This document shows positions 13,077 to 20,765 of a DNA stretch of 64,000 nt, piece after piece; the stretch's first letter is position 1, and the number at the start of each line of letters is the position of its first letter. Made by a program: the position numbers and the translations under genes. This DNA comes from a virus. The notes beneath the pieces are model-generated. The model did no database searches and was not told where the DNA came from. It worked only from the letters and a program-made list of their open reading frames with translations. The DNA is taken from IMG/VR virus record IMGVR_UViG_3300032083_001406, positions 1-64,000 of that record. One strand, given 5' to 3'.

Positions 13077-13735
13077 ATATATTTGCATTATCAAGATGTC
13101 CAGTAGAATCAGCACAACAAATGTTAGATAAACACGTTGTCAAAATGCCAACAGAAACTTGTCAAATGTTGCATACTAATCAATTGTATTTCATATACAA
13201 AGGAATTTATGGTGTTGAGCCTTCTCTTAAAGACTTGAAGGTGTTTCATACAGAAAGTAATTCACATCTAATGAAACCTGCAATGTTAAATCATCCCAGT
13301 ACAATATGGGCTAGACAATCTGCTAAGAATTTTTCTTGGTTGTTTGAACATGGTATTGCTCTTTGTGATGAATATACTCATAGGTATGGTAAAAAACATG
13401 GTGCTAAAGAAAGAATTCTAATGACTCATTTTCAAAATGAAACCAAACCTAATTGGCCTCATAGTGGATTAACTCCTGTAACTATTGCTATGTTAGATAA
13501 ATATAGATTAGATGAGAAGCAATATTCACAAAGAAATCCTAATTGGACAGGTTGGGACTTTGTAATCGACAGTTATCGACATTATTACCTTGAAGGTAAA
13601 TGGCGATTTGCTGAATGGAGAATGGATAGAAGACCAGATTGGTTTCCAACCAATCAATATGAAATTAAATACAATGAGTGGGCATCAGCATTCAATAAAA
13701 ATCATGGTGCAAATATAAAATTAATGGAAGTGTAA
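13073..13735 (+). CDS. Conserved phage protein of the MNIF...DKHVVKM type (220 aa)
   Basis: The N-terminus MNIFALSRCPVESAQQMLDK followed by HVVKMPTETCQML matches a group of hypothetical proteins I recognise from many marine phages. They share HP-x-x-x-WAR and a later W-x-x-x-H...CDEYTHRYGK; here HPSTIWARQSAKNFSWLFEH and CDEYTHRYGKKH are visible. Conserved His, Asp, Glu and Arg residues suggest an enzyme, and some relatives are loosely labelled DNA glycosylase-like. That label is not secure, so no activity is assigned. Confidence 0.7.
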   Translation: MNIFALSRCPVESAQQMLDKHVVKMPTETCQMLHTNQLYFIYKGIYGVEPSLKDLKVFHTESNSHLMKPAMLNHPSTIWARQSAKNFSWLFEHGIALCDEYTHRYGKKHGAKERILMTHFQNETKPNWPHSGLTPVTIAMLDKYRLDEKQYSQRNPNWTGWDFVIDSYRHYYLEGKWRFAEWRMDRRPDWFPTNQYEIKYNEWASAFNKNHGANIKLMEV

Positions 13736-13737
13736 AA

Positions 13738-13989
13738 ATGTTTAATAATATAGAACAAAAGACAATTGAAATATTGAAGAAGAAATACGGGTCGGTTCAC
13801 GACCCTGTTGAGTCTTTAGAGAAGGAAGTAGGATTAGCAAATGCTAATGAGTATATGCAAGCATCTTTGGAGTTGTTTCAAGAAAATCCTAATTCTACTA
13901 ACTATAACTATGTGATTTCTACTATGTTGGTTTATCAATATTGGAATCAAAAAGCAACGAAGGAATTTATTTTAACGGAGGAATTCTGA
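13738..13989 (+). CDS. Small acidic helical protein (83 aa)
   Basis: Begins MFNNIEQKTIEILKKKYG, two bases after the previous stop. All-helical prediction, acidic. Ends KATKEFILTEEF, with GGAGGAATTC forming the next ribosome-binding site. No family recognised. Confidence 0.6.
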   Translation: MFNNIEQKTIEILKKKYGSVHDPVESLEKEVGLANANEYMQASLELFQENPNSTNYNYVISTMLVYQYWNQKATKEFILTEEF

Positions 13990-14265
13990 ATGTGCGAAGT
14001 ATGTGATGGTAAAGGATATACATTAGAAGCAGACTACAATCATGATGTAATGATGAAAGTAGAATGTATGAACTGTAAAGCAGAAGAAGCATTTCTAGAA
14101 TTTCTAGAAGTAGAAGTAAGAGATGTTTTAGTTAATTGTAGTGTTCAAAAACTAGCAGAGCAAATGGCTTCTGCTATTGTTAAGAATAATACAAATAATA
14201 CTGAACGATTGCAGATGTTAGTTCAAGTAAAGAACATACCTGCGCTATTAGCATATGTTCAGTAA
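13990..14265 (+). CDS. Zinc-finger protein (91 aa), DnaJ-like knuckles
   Basis: N-terminal CEVCDGKGYT resembles the CxxCxGxG repeats of DnaJ zinc fingers, followed by CMNC around residue 27. The remainder is a helical, acidic domain. It may be an adaptor that uses one zinc knuckle pair. tRNA-Arg follows directly. Confidence 0.65.
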   Translation: MCEVCDGKGYTLEADYNHDVMMKVECMNCKAEEAFLEFLEVEVRDVLVNCSVQKLAEQMASAIVKNNTNNTERLQMLVQVKNIPALLAYVQ

Positions 14266-14272
14266 ATATAAT

Positions 14273-14347
14273 GGGCGTATGGTGTAATGGATAGCATTTT
14301 GGCCTTCTAAGCCGAAGATACGGGTTCGATTCCTGTTACGCCCACCA
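14273..14347 (+). tRNA. tRNA-Arg (anticodon UCU), CCA encoded
   Basis: Acceptor GGGCGTA (14273-14279) pairs with TACGCCC (14337-14343), discriminator A, then encoded CCA (14345-14347). Anticodon stem TTGGC/GCCGA, loop CTTCTAA, anticodon TCT reading AGA. T arm CGGG-TTCGATT-CCTG. AGA is the dominant arginine codon of the viral genes, so the tRNA probably supports translation. It lies inside the operon, so it must be cut from a long transcript. Confidence 0.93.
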
Positions 14348-14366
14348 AATTCAAGGAGAAATAAAT

Positions 14367-14594
14367 ATGATAGATTATAAAAAAATGTTTGATACATTAA
14401 AAGAAGAAATAGAAAAAGTCTTAAGACAAGACATAAGAATAATGGGAAGTTGTGCTGATGAAAAATGGTTTCATAAGAAACAATTGAGAGAAATAGCACA
14501 ATTAATTTCCTTACCAGAATTTTCCCCTGCTGAACTTAACGGATTAGAATATGTTTGGGATGGGGAAATAGTAGAAGTAGATTTATGGGAATGA
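14367..14594 (+). CDS. Small acidic protein (75 aa)
   Basis: Begins MIDYKKMFDTLKEEI after AAGGAGAAATAAAT, 19 bases past the tRNA. Helical N-terminal half, acidic and Trp-containing C-terminus (EYVWDGEIVEVDLWE). Overlaps the next gene by ATGA. No family recognised. Confidence 0.6.
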   Translation: MIDYKKMFDTLKEEIEKVLRQDIRIMGSCADEKWFHKKQLREIAQLISLPEFSPAELNGLEYVWDGEIVEVDLWE

Positions 14595-14857
14595 TAAATA
14601 TGAATATAGCAGAAAAAAGAAAAGCAGTAGAATTTAGAATAGTAGACGATGAAGAATTACCTCCCATTGTTATTACTATGAACAAAGAAGATGAACCGCA
14701 AGTATTGATTAATACATATCATCGAATATGGATTTCTCTCCAGAGAAAACTTATTTGCGGCATTATCGACGTATTGCCTGAAAAGTTAGACATGATACTT
14801 TCGGGCTTTTTGACTGAACAACGTCAATACGAAAAAATGGACAAGGAGATGCTTTGA
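14591..14857 (+). CDS. Small mixed-fold protein (88 aa)
   Basis: ATG at 14591 overlaps the preceding stop; a second ATG at 14600 is possible. Product begins MINMNIAEKRKAVEF, with a beta-rich acidic centre and helical C-terminus. No family recognised. Confidence 0.6.
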   Translation: MINMNIAEKRKAVEFRIVDDEELPPIVITMNKEDEPQVLINTYHRIWISLQRKLICGIIDVLPEKLDMILSGFLTEQRQYEKMDKEML

Positions 14858-14881
14858 TTGCATTTGTCCAGAAATAAAAAC

Positions 14882-14953
14882 ATGACACAACCCCAACAAA
14901 TAGTAACGCTTAAGTGGCACAAGTATATGGAAGAACAGAGAGTGATAATATGA
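14882..14953 (+). CDS. Possible 23-aa peptide coupled to the ubiquitin-like gene
   Basis: Short frame beginning MTQPQQIVTLKWHKYMEEQR whose TGA overlaps the ATG of the ubiquitin-like gene. The preceding ribosome-binding site is poor. It may be a leader peptide that couples translation, or chance. Confidence 0.25.
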   Translation: MTQPQQIVTLKWHKYMEEQRVII

Positions 14954-15156
14954 TAACACTAACAATTTTGAATGAGACAGGACACACTACCCTCTCCTTG
15001 ACGGAGAGCGAAGTAATTGAACAAATTGATACGCACCCTACGCATTGGGTCTTTATTGACGGCGAGATGGTATCTAGAGAGCAAATCAAAGAATTGGCTT
15101 GGGATGACGTTACAAGCGTCGATTTAACCCCTGCTATTGTCGGAGGACATTATTGA
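14950..15156 (+). CDS. Ubiquitin-like / ThiS-MoaD-like beta-grasp protein with GG-HY tail (68 aa)
   Basis: Start at 14950 follows GAGTGATAAT. The small protein has the beta-grasp order: two N-terminal strands (MITLTILN, HTTLSL), a helix (SEVIEQI), the VFIDGEMV strand, and DDVTSVDLTPAIVGGHY at the end. The last part matches the C-terminus of sulfur carriers and ubiquitin-like modifiers (DGDEV..LPPVAGG pattern). The di-glycine is followed by His-Tyr, so a protease must expose it before an E1-like enzyme can activate it. Both an E1/ThiF homologue (20195) and a JAMM protease (21500) are in the same operon. Family assignment is by pattern; sulfur carrier versus protein modifier is unresolved. Confidence 0.65.
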   Translation: MITLTILNETGHTTLSLTESEVIEQIDTHPTHWVFIDGEMVSREQIKELAWDDVTSVDLTPAIVGGHY

Positions 15157-15186
15157 GTAATTCAATAATACTAGCCACTATCTTTT

Positions 15187-15225
15187 GGGGAGAGAAATCG
15201 TTGGGGGTTTCTCTCCCCTTTTTTT
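15187..15225 (+). terminator. Strong terminator after the ubiquitin-like gene
   Basis: GGGGAGAGAAA (15187-15197) pairs perfectly with TTTCTCTCCCC (15208-15218), loop of ten bases, then seven T residues. It splits the early run into two transcripts, or attenuates expression of the reductase and everything after it. Confidence 0.85.
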
Positions 15226-15241
15226 GTCATTGTTGATTAAT

Positions 15242-15619
15242 ATGGATTTAAAGAATTTTATATCAGAAGAAGCCTTATCAATGATGATGACAATTAATGG
15301 GTGGAAATTACTTTCACCTATCGTTATTGAAGATTATGCTGTATTTAAAGCAGATTTTTATGACGATGAACAAATTATAGCAGTAAGTCCTAAAGGTTCG
15401 CAGATAAGAAGTTTAGGCAAAACCGTCTTAAAATACAAAGACGAAATATTCTATTCCATATCCGAACTATTTTTGAGGTTCGGACAAGACTCAATACAAT
15501 CCTTCAATGAATGGCAATTTATAGAAGAAAAAGAATGGGTTGTATTTAAAAATGGTGAATGGACACATTCATTTACCACATTAAATAAATTGCCGAAAAC
15601 AACTAAATTGAGGTGTTAA
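15242..15619 (+). CDS. Small protein (125 aa), unknown
   Basis: Start at 15242 (MDLKNFISEEALSMM), first gene after the terminator; an upstream frame runs through the terminator. Beta-rich second half with many aromatics. GGTGTTAAT at its end serves the reductase gene. No family recognised. Confidence 0.6.
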   Translation: MDLKNFISEEALSMMMTINGWKLLSPIVIEDYAVFKADFYDDEQIIAVSPKGSQIRSLGKTVLKYKDEIFYSISELFLRFGQDSIQSFNEWQFIEEKEWVVFKNGEWTHSFTTLNKLPKTTKLRC

Positions 15620-15620
15620 T

Positions 15621-17480
15621 ATGACAACAGAAAAAGAAATACTATCAGACATTACAGTACACATGAAATACGCTAGATATGATGAATCTATATCAAGAAG
15701 AGAAACATGGAAAGAAATCGTAACTAGAAATATGAATATGCATATTAAATCATATCCTGATTTAGAAACCGAAATTGTCAATGTTTATGATAATTTTGTA
15801 TTAACCAAGAAGGTATTACCTTCTATGCGCTCAATGCAATTTGGAGGAAAGCCAATTGAAATTTCTCCTAATCGAGTTTATAATTGTGCTTATCTACCAA
15901 TTGATTCCATTACATCTTTTTCAGAAAGTATGTTTCTATTACTTGGTGGAACAGGTGTAGGTTATTCTGTTCAAAGACATCATATAGAAGAACTGCCTGA
16001 AATTAAGCAACCTAATCCTAATAGAACTCGTAGATATTTAATCGCAGATTCAATAGAAGGTTGGGCTGATTCAGTAAGGATTCTTTTAGAATGTTATACA
16101 GGTATTCGTTCTTCAAGTCCAGTATTCGATTATTCCGATATTAGACCTAAAGGTTCTTTATTAAAGACTAGTGGGGGTAAAGCCCCAGGATTTCAACCTT
16201 TAAGAGAGTGTTTAGTTAAAGTTGAAGGTATTCTTCAAAATATACCAATAGGTGAGAAACTTCGTTCCATTCAAGTTCATGACATTATGTGCCATTTGGC
16301 TGATGCTGTTCTTGCAGGTGGAATTAGAAGGGCGGCTATGATTAGTTTATTCTCTGCTGACGACGTTGAAATGATTTCATCTAAATCTGGCAATTGGTGG
16401 GAAAATAGCCCACAAAGAGGTAGAGCCAATAATTCAGCAGTTATTTTAAGACATAGAGTAACTAAACAGTTCTTTATGGAACTATGGGAAAGAATTCAAC
16501 TAAGTGGCTCTGGAGAGCCTGGAATTTACTTTTCTAACGATAAAGACTGGGGAACTAACCCTTGTTGCGAAATTGCACTACGACCATATCAATTCTGTAA
16601 TTTAACTGAAGTTAATGCTTCAAATGTTACTGACCAATTTGATTTAGAAGCAAGAGTTAAAGCGGCTTCTTTCCTAGGAACGCTTCAAGCGGGATATACT
16701 GATTTCCACTATCTACGAGAGATTTGGCAGAAGAATAGTGAAAAGGATTCTTTATTGGGTGTATCAATGACTGGTATTGCTTCAAATGTTGTAGAACATT
16801 TAGATTTGGAAATGGCTGCTTTTGCTGCTAAAATGGAAAATAAGAGAGTTGCAGAACTTATTGGTATTAACCAAGCAAGTCGTGTAACTTGTGTTAAACC
16901 CGCAGGAACTACTTCTCTAGTTTTAGGTACTTCTAGTGGTATTCATGCTTGGCACGATAAGTATTATATTCGTAGAATTAGAGTAGGAAAGAATGAAGCA
17001 ATTTATTCTTATCTTTCTGAAAATCATCCAGACTTAGTAGAAGATGAATATTTTAATCCTGCTGAACAAGCAGTAATTAGTATTCCTCAGAAAGCCCCAA
17101 AGGATGCTATTATTAGGACTGAAAACGTTTTTGATTTATTAGAGCGTGTAAAGAACTTTAGCATTCGTTGGGTAAGAACTGGTCATAAAGACGGTTTAAA
17201 TACTCACAATGTTTCAGCAACAATTTCTATTAAGGAAAAAGAATGGGATGATGTTGGTGAATGGATGTGGATGAATAGACATTATTACAATGGCTTATCT
17301 GTATTGCCTTATGATGGTGGTACATACAAACAAGCCCCATTTGAAACTATTTCTAAGAAAGAATACGATGAATTGGCTTCAAAGTTATCTGAAATTGATT
17401 TAACTCAAGTTATTGAGAATCAAGATAATACTAACCTAACAGGCGAACTAGCGTGTGCAGGTGGTCAATGTGAAATCTAA
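15621..17480 (+). CDS. Ribonucleotide reductase, adenosylcobalamin-dependent monomeric type (619 aa)
   Basis: Makes deoxyribonucleotides from ribonucleotides for viral DNA synthesis. Resembles the monomeric class II (RTPR/NrdJ) enzymes: VYNCAYLP carries one redox cysteine, NPCCEIALRP with QFCNLTEVN is the active-site Cys-x-Glu loop, GVSMTGI follows, and the C-terminus CAGGQCEI is the CxGGxC pair that re-reduces the active site. No second subunit or radical-activase gene is nearby, which fits B12 dependence. About 120 residues shorter than the Lactobacillus enzyme. Cofactor class is from family knowledge. Confidence 0.85.
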   Translation: MTTEKEILSDITVHMKYARYDESISRRETWKEIVTRNMNMHIKSYPDLETEIVNVYDNFVLTKKVLPSMRSMQFGGKPIEISPNRVYNCAYLPIDSITSFSESMFLLLGGTGVGYSVQRHHIEELPEIKQPNPNRTRRYLIADSIEGWADSVRILLECYTGIRSSSPVFDYSDIRPKGSLLKTSGGKAPGFQPLRECLVKVEGILQNIPIGEKLRSIQVHDIMCHLADAVLAGGIRRAAMISLFSADDVEMISSKSGNWWENSPQRGRANNSAVILRHRVTKQFFMELWERIQLSGSGEPGIYFSNDKDWGTNPCCEIALRPYQFCNLTEVNASNVTDQFDLEARVKAASFLGTLQAGYTDFHYLREIWQKNSEKDSLLGVSMTGIASNVVEHLDLEMAAFAAKMENKRVAELIGINQASRVTCVKPAGTTSLVLGTSSGIHAWHDKYYIRRIRVGKNEAIYSYLSENHPDLVEDEYFNPAEQAVISIPQKAPKDAIIRTENVFDLLERVKNFSIRWVRTGHKDGLNTHNVSATISIKEKEWDDVGEWMWMNRHYYNGLSVLPYDGGTYKQAPFETISKKEYDELASKLSEIDLTQVIENQDNTNLTGELACAGGQCEI

Positions 17481-17817
17481 TAGGGCTTTAAGAAATATAA
17501 CCTATGATGAGTTTAAAGCCTACGTTGTAATCAACGTAGATATGTTTTCTGATGAATCTAGAGTTAGATTGAATCATACGTTTAAAGTATGTGAAAATAC
17601 CCTTGATGAAAGTGAAAAGAAGAGAAGATTATATGACGTTTTATATCGCCATTGTCTTTGGGATGTTGAAGAAGCCAAAGAGGAAGGGTTTATAATGTTC
17701 TTAGAACGAGAGTTAAAGGAAGCAAAGGATATGTTTTCTTATTACAAAAATAATAAATTAGAATTAGGAGAGAATAAAAATGAAAGAAAAAAATCCAGAG
17801 TATGTGGCAAGTCATAG
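17470..17817 (+). CDS. Small protein (115 aa), GTG start
   Basis: Begins inside the end of the reductase gene. GTG at 17470 is chosen because GGTGG lies eight bases upstream; other GTG codons at 17455 and 17461 are possible. Helical and charged (EVKEAKEEG-like, FLERELKEAKDMFSYY). No family recognised. Its last 38 bases overlap the next gene. Confidence 0.55.
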   Translation: MKSNRALRNITYDEFKAYVVINVDMFSDESRVRLNHTFKVCENTLDESEKKRRLYDVLYRHCLWDVEEAKEEGFIMFLERELKEAKDMFSYYKNNKLELGENKNERKKSRVCGKS

Positions 17818-17947
17818 AAGTTATGGTAAAAGAGTCGCTACTCGATGTAGAATATGTGGGGGTCAATTATTGATTCCCGAAGAAATAAAAAATGAAGTGC
17901 ATGAATCTTGCGAAAGCAAGGTTAATGATAAATTATTTATGATGTGA
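17780..17947 (+). CDS. Zinc-binding microprotein (55 aa)
   Basis: Begins MKEKNPEYVASHRSYG after TTAGGAGAGAATAAAA. CRIC near residue 24 and HESC near residue 45 form a CxxC...HxxC zinc site. The N-terminal region is basic. Function unknown. Confidence 0.6.
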   Translation: MKEKNPEYVASHRSYGKRVATRCRICGGQLLIPEEIKNEVHESCESKVNDKLFMM

Positions 17948-17951
17948 TAAT

Positions 17952-19190
17952 ATGAATGAATTAATTATAGAAATACCGAAGCCCGACGATTCTAGAGATG
18001 TCCTAGTAGCAAAGATTTATTCTGATAGTTTTACTATGCCTACAAGAACGATTAAATCAAACAGAGTTAATAATGCTAAAGACCCAATTAATGCGGGAAT
18101 AACGCAGTTATTTAATACTTCAATTTTTCCTAGAAGGGCTAGGCGTGGTCGCTATAGTTATGACCGCAATTATAATATGTTTGATTTTAATATTCATAAC
18201 GATTTCAATCTATTTCTTACCATAGGTTCTTTACCTATTCTTGTTGAGCGTAAAGGTAGTAGAATGTTTCTAAATGGATTAGAACATAGTAAGAAAAGCA
18301 TTTGTCAAGTATTGGCTAGAGTTACATATAAATCTATTTTTGATAGTAATACTAGTACTTTATTATCTATTATGCATAAATATCTACAAATACCCGAAAA
18401 CATTCGACACGTTATGGAGAATAGATTCCCTTATTATTTTTATGAAAGGTGGGAAAAGACAGAAGTTGTTCTTAATGTAGAACAGATTAGTTCAGATGAA
18501 TTTGCAATTGAGATTTCTGATGGTCTTTGGGGTACTATTAATACTAAAGACCTCAATACTATGTGTAATTCTTATATGTTTAACTCTAAAAGAGGTAACT
18601 GGCATGATTTAAAACCTGAGACTCTTTATGAGAGGTTAATCGGTAGAGAACCTTCTGAATCCGAACTTAAAGTAATGAAAGAGTTTCTGAAGCAAAATAG
18701 ACATGGTGATATTGTTGAAGTTAGAGCAATGGAATTACTTAAGGAAGTAGAAGTTAAATACTCAAACATCAAGGTAGAATATGATGAAGAAAAACATCCT
18801 AAAGTTATGTATGTTCGTGGTAAAGGTTATGATTGGCAGATTAAACCTACTAGATTTAAAGGCGGTGGAACTCAAGACGTTCAAAGTTTCGTTTGGCAAA
18901 AGTTTCCACAACTGGCATATAATTCCGCAGGAAAACCAATTCTTGACGAAGAAGGTAAACACATTAAAATAACAGGTGCAGGAGTTTGGTCTGGGCCAAT
19001 TTGTATTGATAACTTACAAAGTGGTTCTTCATTAGGCGACCAATTTGTTGCAAGAGCATTAGCATTCCTTAATGATGTAATTACAGTTGCTAGAGTACAT
19101 ACAATTAAAAGTTACTTAGTTACTGAACCAGATACTTGTAGAAATAAAGATGTAACAATACTAATAAATGGTGAGAAAAATGAAATGTGA
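17952..19190 (+). CDS. Large early protein (412 aa), unknown function
   Basis: Begins MNELIIEIPKPDD after TGTGATAAT. I do not recognise the family. Visible features are an arginine-rich segment near residue 60 (FPRRARRGRYSY), aromatic-rich strands, and a glycine-rich C-terminal part (RFKGGGTQDVQSF, KITGAGVWSGPICID, LQSGSSLGDQFVARALAFL). It lies between the reductase and TFB genes and overlaps TFB by 11 bases, suggesting coupled expression. Possible roles include DNA binding or transcription, but none is supported. Confidence 0.75.
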   Translation: MNELIIEIPKPDDSRDVLVAKIYSDSFTMPTRTIKSNRVNNAKDPINAGITQLFNTSIFPRRARRGRYSYDRNYNMFDFNIHNDFNLFLTIGSLPILVERKGSRMFLNGLEHSKKSICQVLARVTYKSIFDSNTSTLLSIMHKYLQIPENIRHVMENRFPYYFYERWEKTEVVLNVEQISSDEFAIEISDGLWGTINTKDLNTMCNSYMFNSKRGNWHDLKPETLYERLIGREPSESELKVMKEFLKQNRHGDIVEVRAMELLKEVEVKYSNIKVEYDEEKHPKVMYVRGKGYDWQIKPTRFKGGGTQDVQSFVWQKFPQLAYNSAGKPILDEEGKHIKITGAGVWSGPICIDNLQSGSSLGDQFVARALAFLNDVITVARVHTIKSYLVTEPDTCRNKDVTILINGEKNEM

Positions 19191-20034
19191 TGAATGTGGT
19201 TGTAGAGAATTTGCATTAAATGAAAGGCTAGGAGAACGAGAATGTTCTGATTGTGGCTTAATCCAAGTCTATGAAGCATTTGAAGAAAGTGTTTCTTTAA
19301 TTAAAGATGGTAAGTTGATAAGAAACCCAGATAATAATACATTAGGTTCTATAATAACAGGGAAAGGTTCTTATAAATATACTAGAGGCGGATTGAGTAA
19401 TACTAGAGATAGTAATATCCAAAAGGCCGTAATTATGGGAAATATGCTTTTAGCCAAGTTAGGTTTCTCTTCTCTAAAAAGAGAGTTTGAAGCCATGTAT
19501 ATTTCTTTGTATAGAAAACACATATTCAAATCTTCTCAATTAGAGATTAGAGTAAGTGGTATTACATATATTCTTTTAGAAGAAAATGCAACACCAGTTA
19601 AGGTTAAAGAAATTTGTCAAGAATACGATTGTTCTATTAAGTTAGTTAATAGAATGATTAAGGCAATAAGAAAGGTTAGGAAACCAGTAATGCGAGATAA
19701 TTCCCTCTTTAAGTTTAAGAGAGAACTTAGTAAAATTACTGATGATTTAGCGTTTCATGCTAAAGCAGTTGAAGTGTATGAATACTTTGAAACTATTATA
19801 AGTCAAACTACTTTTAATAAAGGTAAGACTTATAATGCTAGTATCTGTTGGATTGCAGTAAATATGTTCAACTGGTTTAGTTTAAACAGAGAAATGATTT
19901 CAAACAGTACTGATTTTAGTACTGTTGCTATTTGGCGGCAAAGTAAATCAATTGTTAATTTAATTGGTTTAGATAATGTCAAGGACATAAAGGGAAAGAC
20001 CTTTGAACAATTATTAAATATAAAGGAGAAATAA
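19180..20034 (+). CDS. Transcription factor B (TFIIB homologue, 284 aa)
   Basis: Bridges TBP-bound TATA DNA and the archaeal RNA polymerase. Start at 19180 follows GGTGAGAAAA. The N-terminal zinc ribbon uses Cys3, Cys6, Cys22 and Cys25 (CDEC, CSDC). A linker and then two cyclin-like repeats follow, the first around LLAKLGFSSLKREFEAMY...ITYILLEENATPVKVKEICQ. Length is close to archaeal TFB (about 300 aa). A viral TFB could redirect the host polymerase to viral promoters. It lacks an obvious copy of the usual B-finger consensus, so initiation properties may differ. Confidence 0.88.
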   Translation: MKCDECGCREFALNERLGERECSDCGLIQVYEAFEESVSLIKDGKLIRNPDNNTLGSIITGKGSYKYTRGGLSNTRDSNIQKAVIMGNMLLAKLGFSSLKREFEAMYISLYRKHIFKSSQLEIRVSGITYILLEENATPVKVKEICQEYDCSIKLVNRMIKAIRKVRKPVMRDNSLFKFKRELSKITDDLAFHAKAVEVYEYFETIISQTTFNKGKTYNASICWIAVNMFNWFSLNREMISNSTDFSTVAIWRQSKSIVNLIGLDNVKDIKGKTFEQLLNIKEK

Positions 20035-20036
20035 AT

Positions 20037-20198
20037 ATGAGAAAAGATAAAGCAATTAATGACGTACAATGTTTAGAATGCAGAAGTTATTCATTAGTGC
20101 ATTGGAAACCAACAGATACAAATTGTAAATGTATAGAATGTAATAAAGAATATGGAATGGATTTTATTCAGTTTGTTAGAGAAGGTGGATTAGAATGA
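20037..20198 (+). CDS. Zinc-ribbon microprotein (53 aa) coupled to the E1-like gene
   Basis: Begins MRKDKAINDVQCLEC. CLEC near residue 12 and a CKCIEC cluster near residue 34 make a zinc ribbon. Its TGA overlaps the ATG of the E1/ThiF-like gene, so the two are translationally coupled. It could be an adaptor for that enzyme or an independent factor. Confidence 0.6.
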   Translation: MRKDKAINDVQCLECRSYSLVHWKPTDTNCKCIECNKEYGMDFIQFVREGGLE

Positions 20199-20752
20199 GA
20201 AAAGTACTAATTATAGGAGCAGGTGGTATTGGGTCATTTTTGATTCAGAACTTAGATAAAGTCGGAATGTATGATATTACAGTTGCAGACCCCGATAAGG
20301 TTGAACAAAAGAATTTGACATATCAAAACTTTACAAAAGGACACGTTGGACAGAATAAGGCTTTAGTTATGAGAGATAGTTATGAATCTGTCAAACACGC
20401 AAATACATTCCCAATTCTTTCAGAGAAACAAATGCAAGGTTATGACTTGGTTATGTGCTGTGTAGACAACTTGGGAGTAAGACGCACGTTATACAACACA
20501 AGTATTAAATGGCTCGACCTTAGAGCGCAAGGTAGGAATGCGGCGTTTATTTCATCGTATTCCGACCCAATGCTTTATGATAGTCTATTAGCAGGAGATG
20601 ATAGAAGTTACAGTTGTCAAGGTGATTCATGGGATGGAACAAATAAGAATGTTCAATTCATGCAAATTGCTATTGCAGGACTAGGCGCACAATGGGCGCA
20701 AAAATTCTTTAATGAAGAAGAAGTAAAAGATTTCATTATGATAAACATATAA
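20195..20752 (+). CDS. E1/ThiF-like ATP-binding (adenylating) enzyme (185 aa)
   Basis: Family members adenylate the C-terminal glycine of ubiquitin-like proteins or sulfur carriers. The nucleotide loop GAGGIG (residues 8-13), Asp32/Asp34, K-x-x-x-x-NL-x-x-Q (to Gln44) and G-x-x-KA (52-56) match the ThiF/E1 signature. A cysteine in SYSCQG near residue 145 could be a catalytic thiol. At 185 residues it is a minimal adenylation domain, shorter than ThiF/MoeB (about 250), with no separate catalytic-cysteine or ubiquitin-fold domain. Likely partner is the GG-HY protein at 14950. Confidence 0.83.
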   Translation: MRKVLIIGAGGIGSFLIQNLDKVGMYDITVADPDKVEQKNLTYQNFTKGHVGQNKALVMRDSYESVKHANTFPILSEKQMQGYDLVMCCVDNLGVRRTLYNTSIKWLDLRAQGRNAAFISSYSDPMLYDSLLAGDDRSYSCQGDSWDGTNKNVQFMQIAIAGLGAQWAQKFFNEEEVKDFIMINI

Positions 20753-20765
20753 GGAGATGAAAAAT

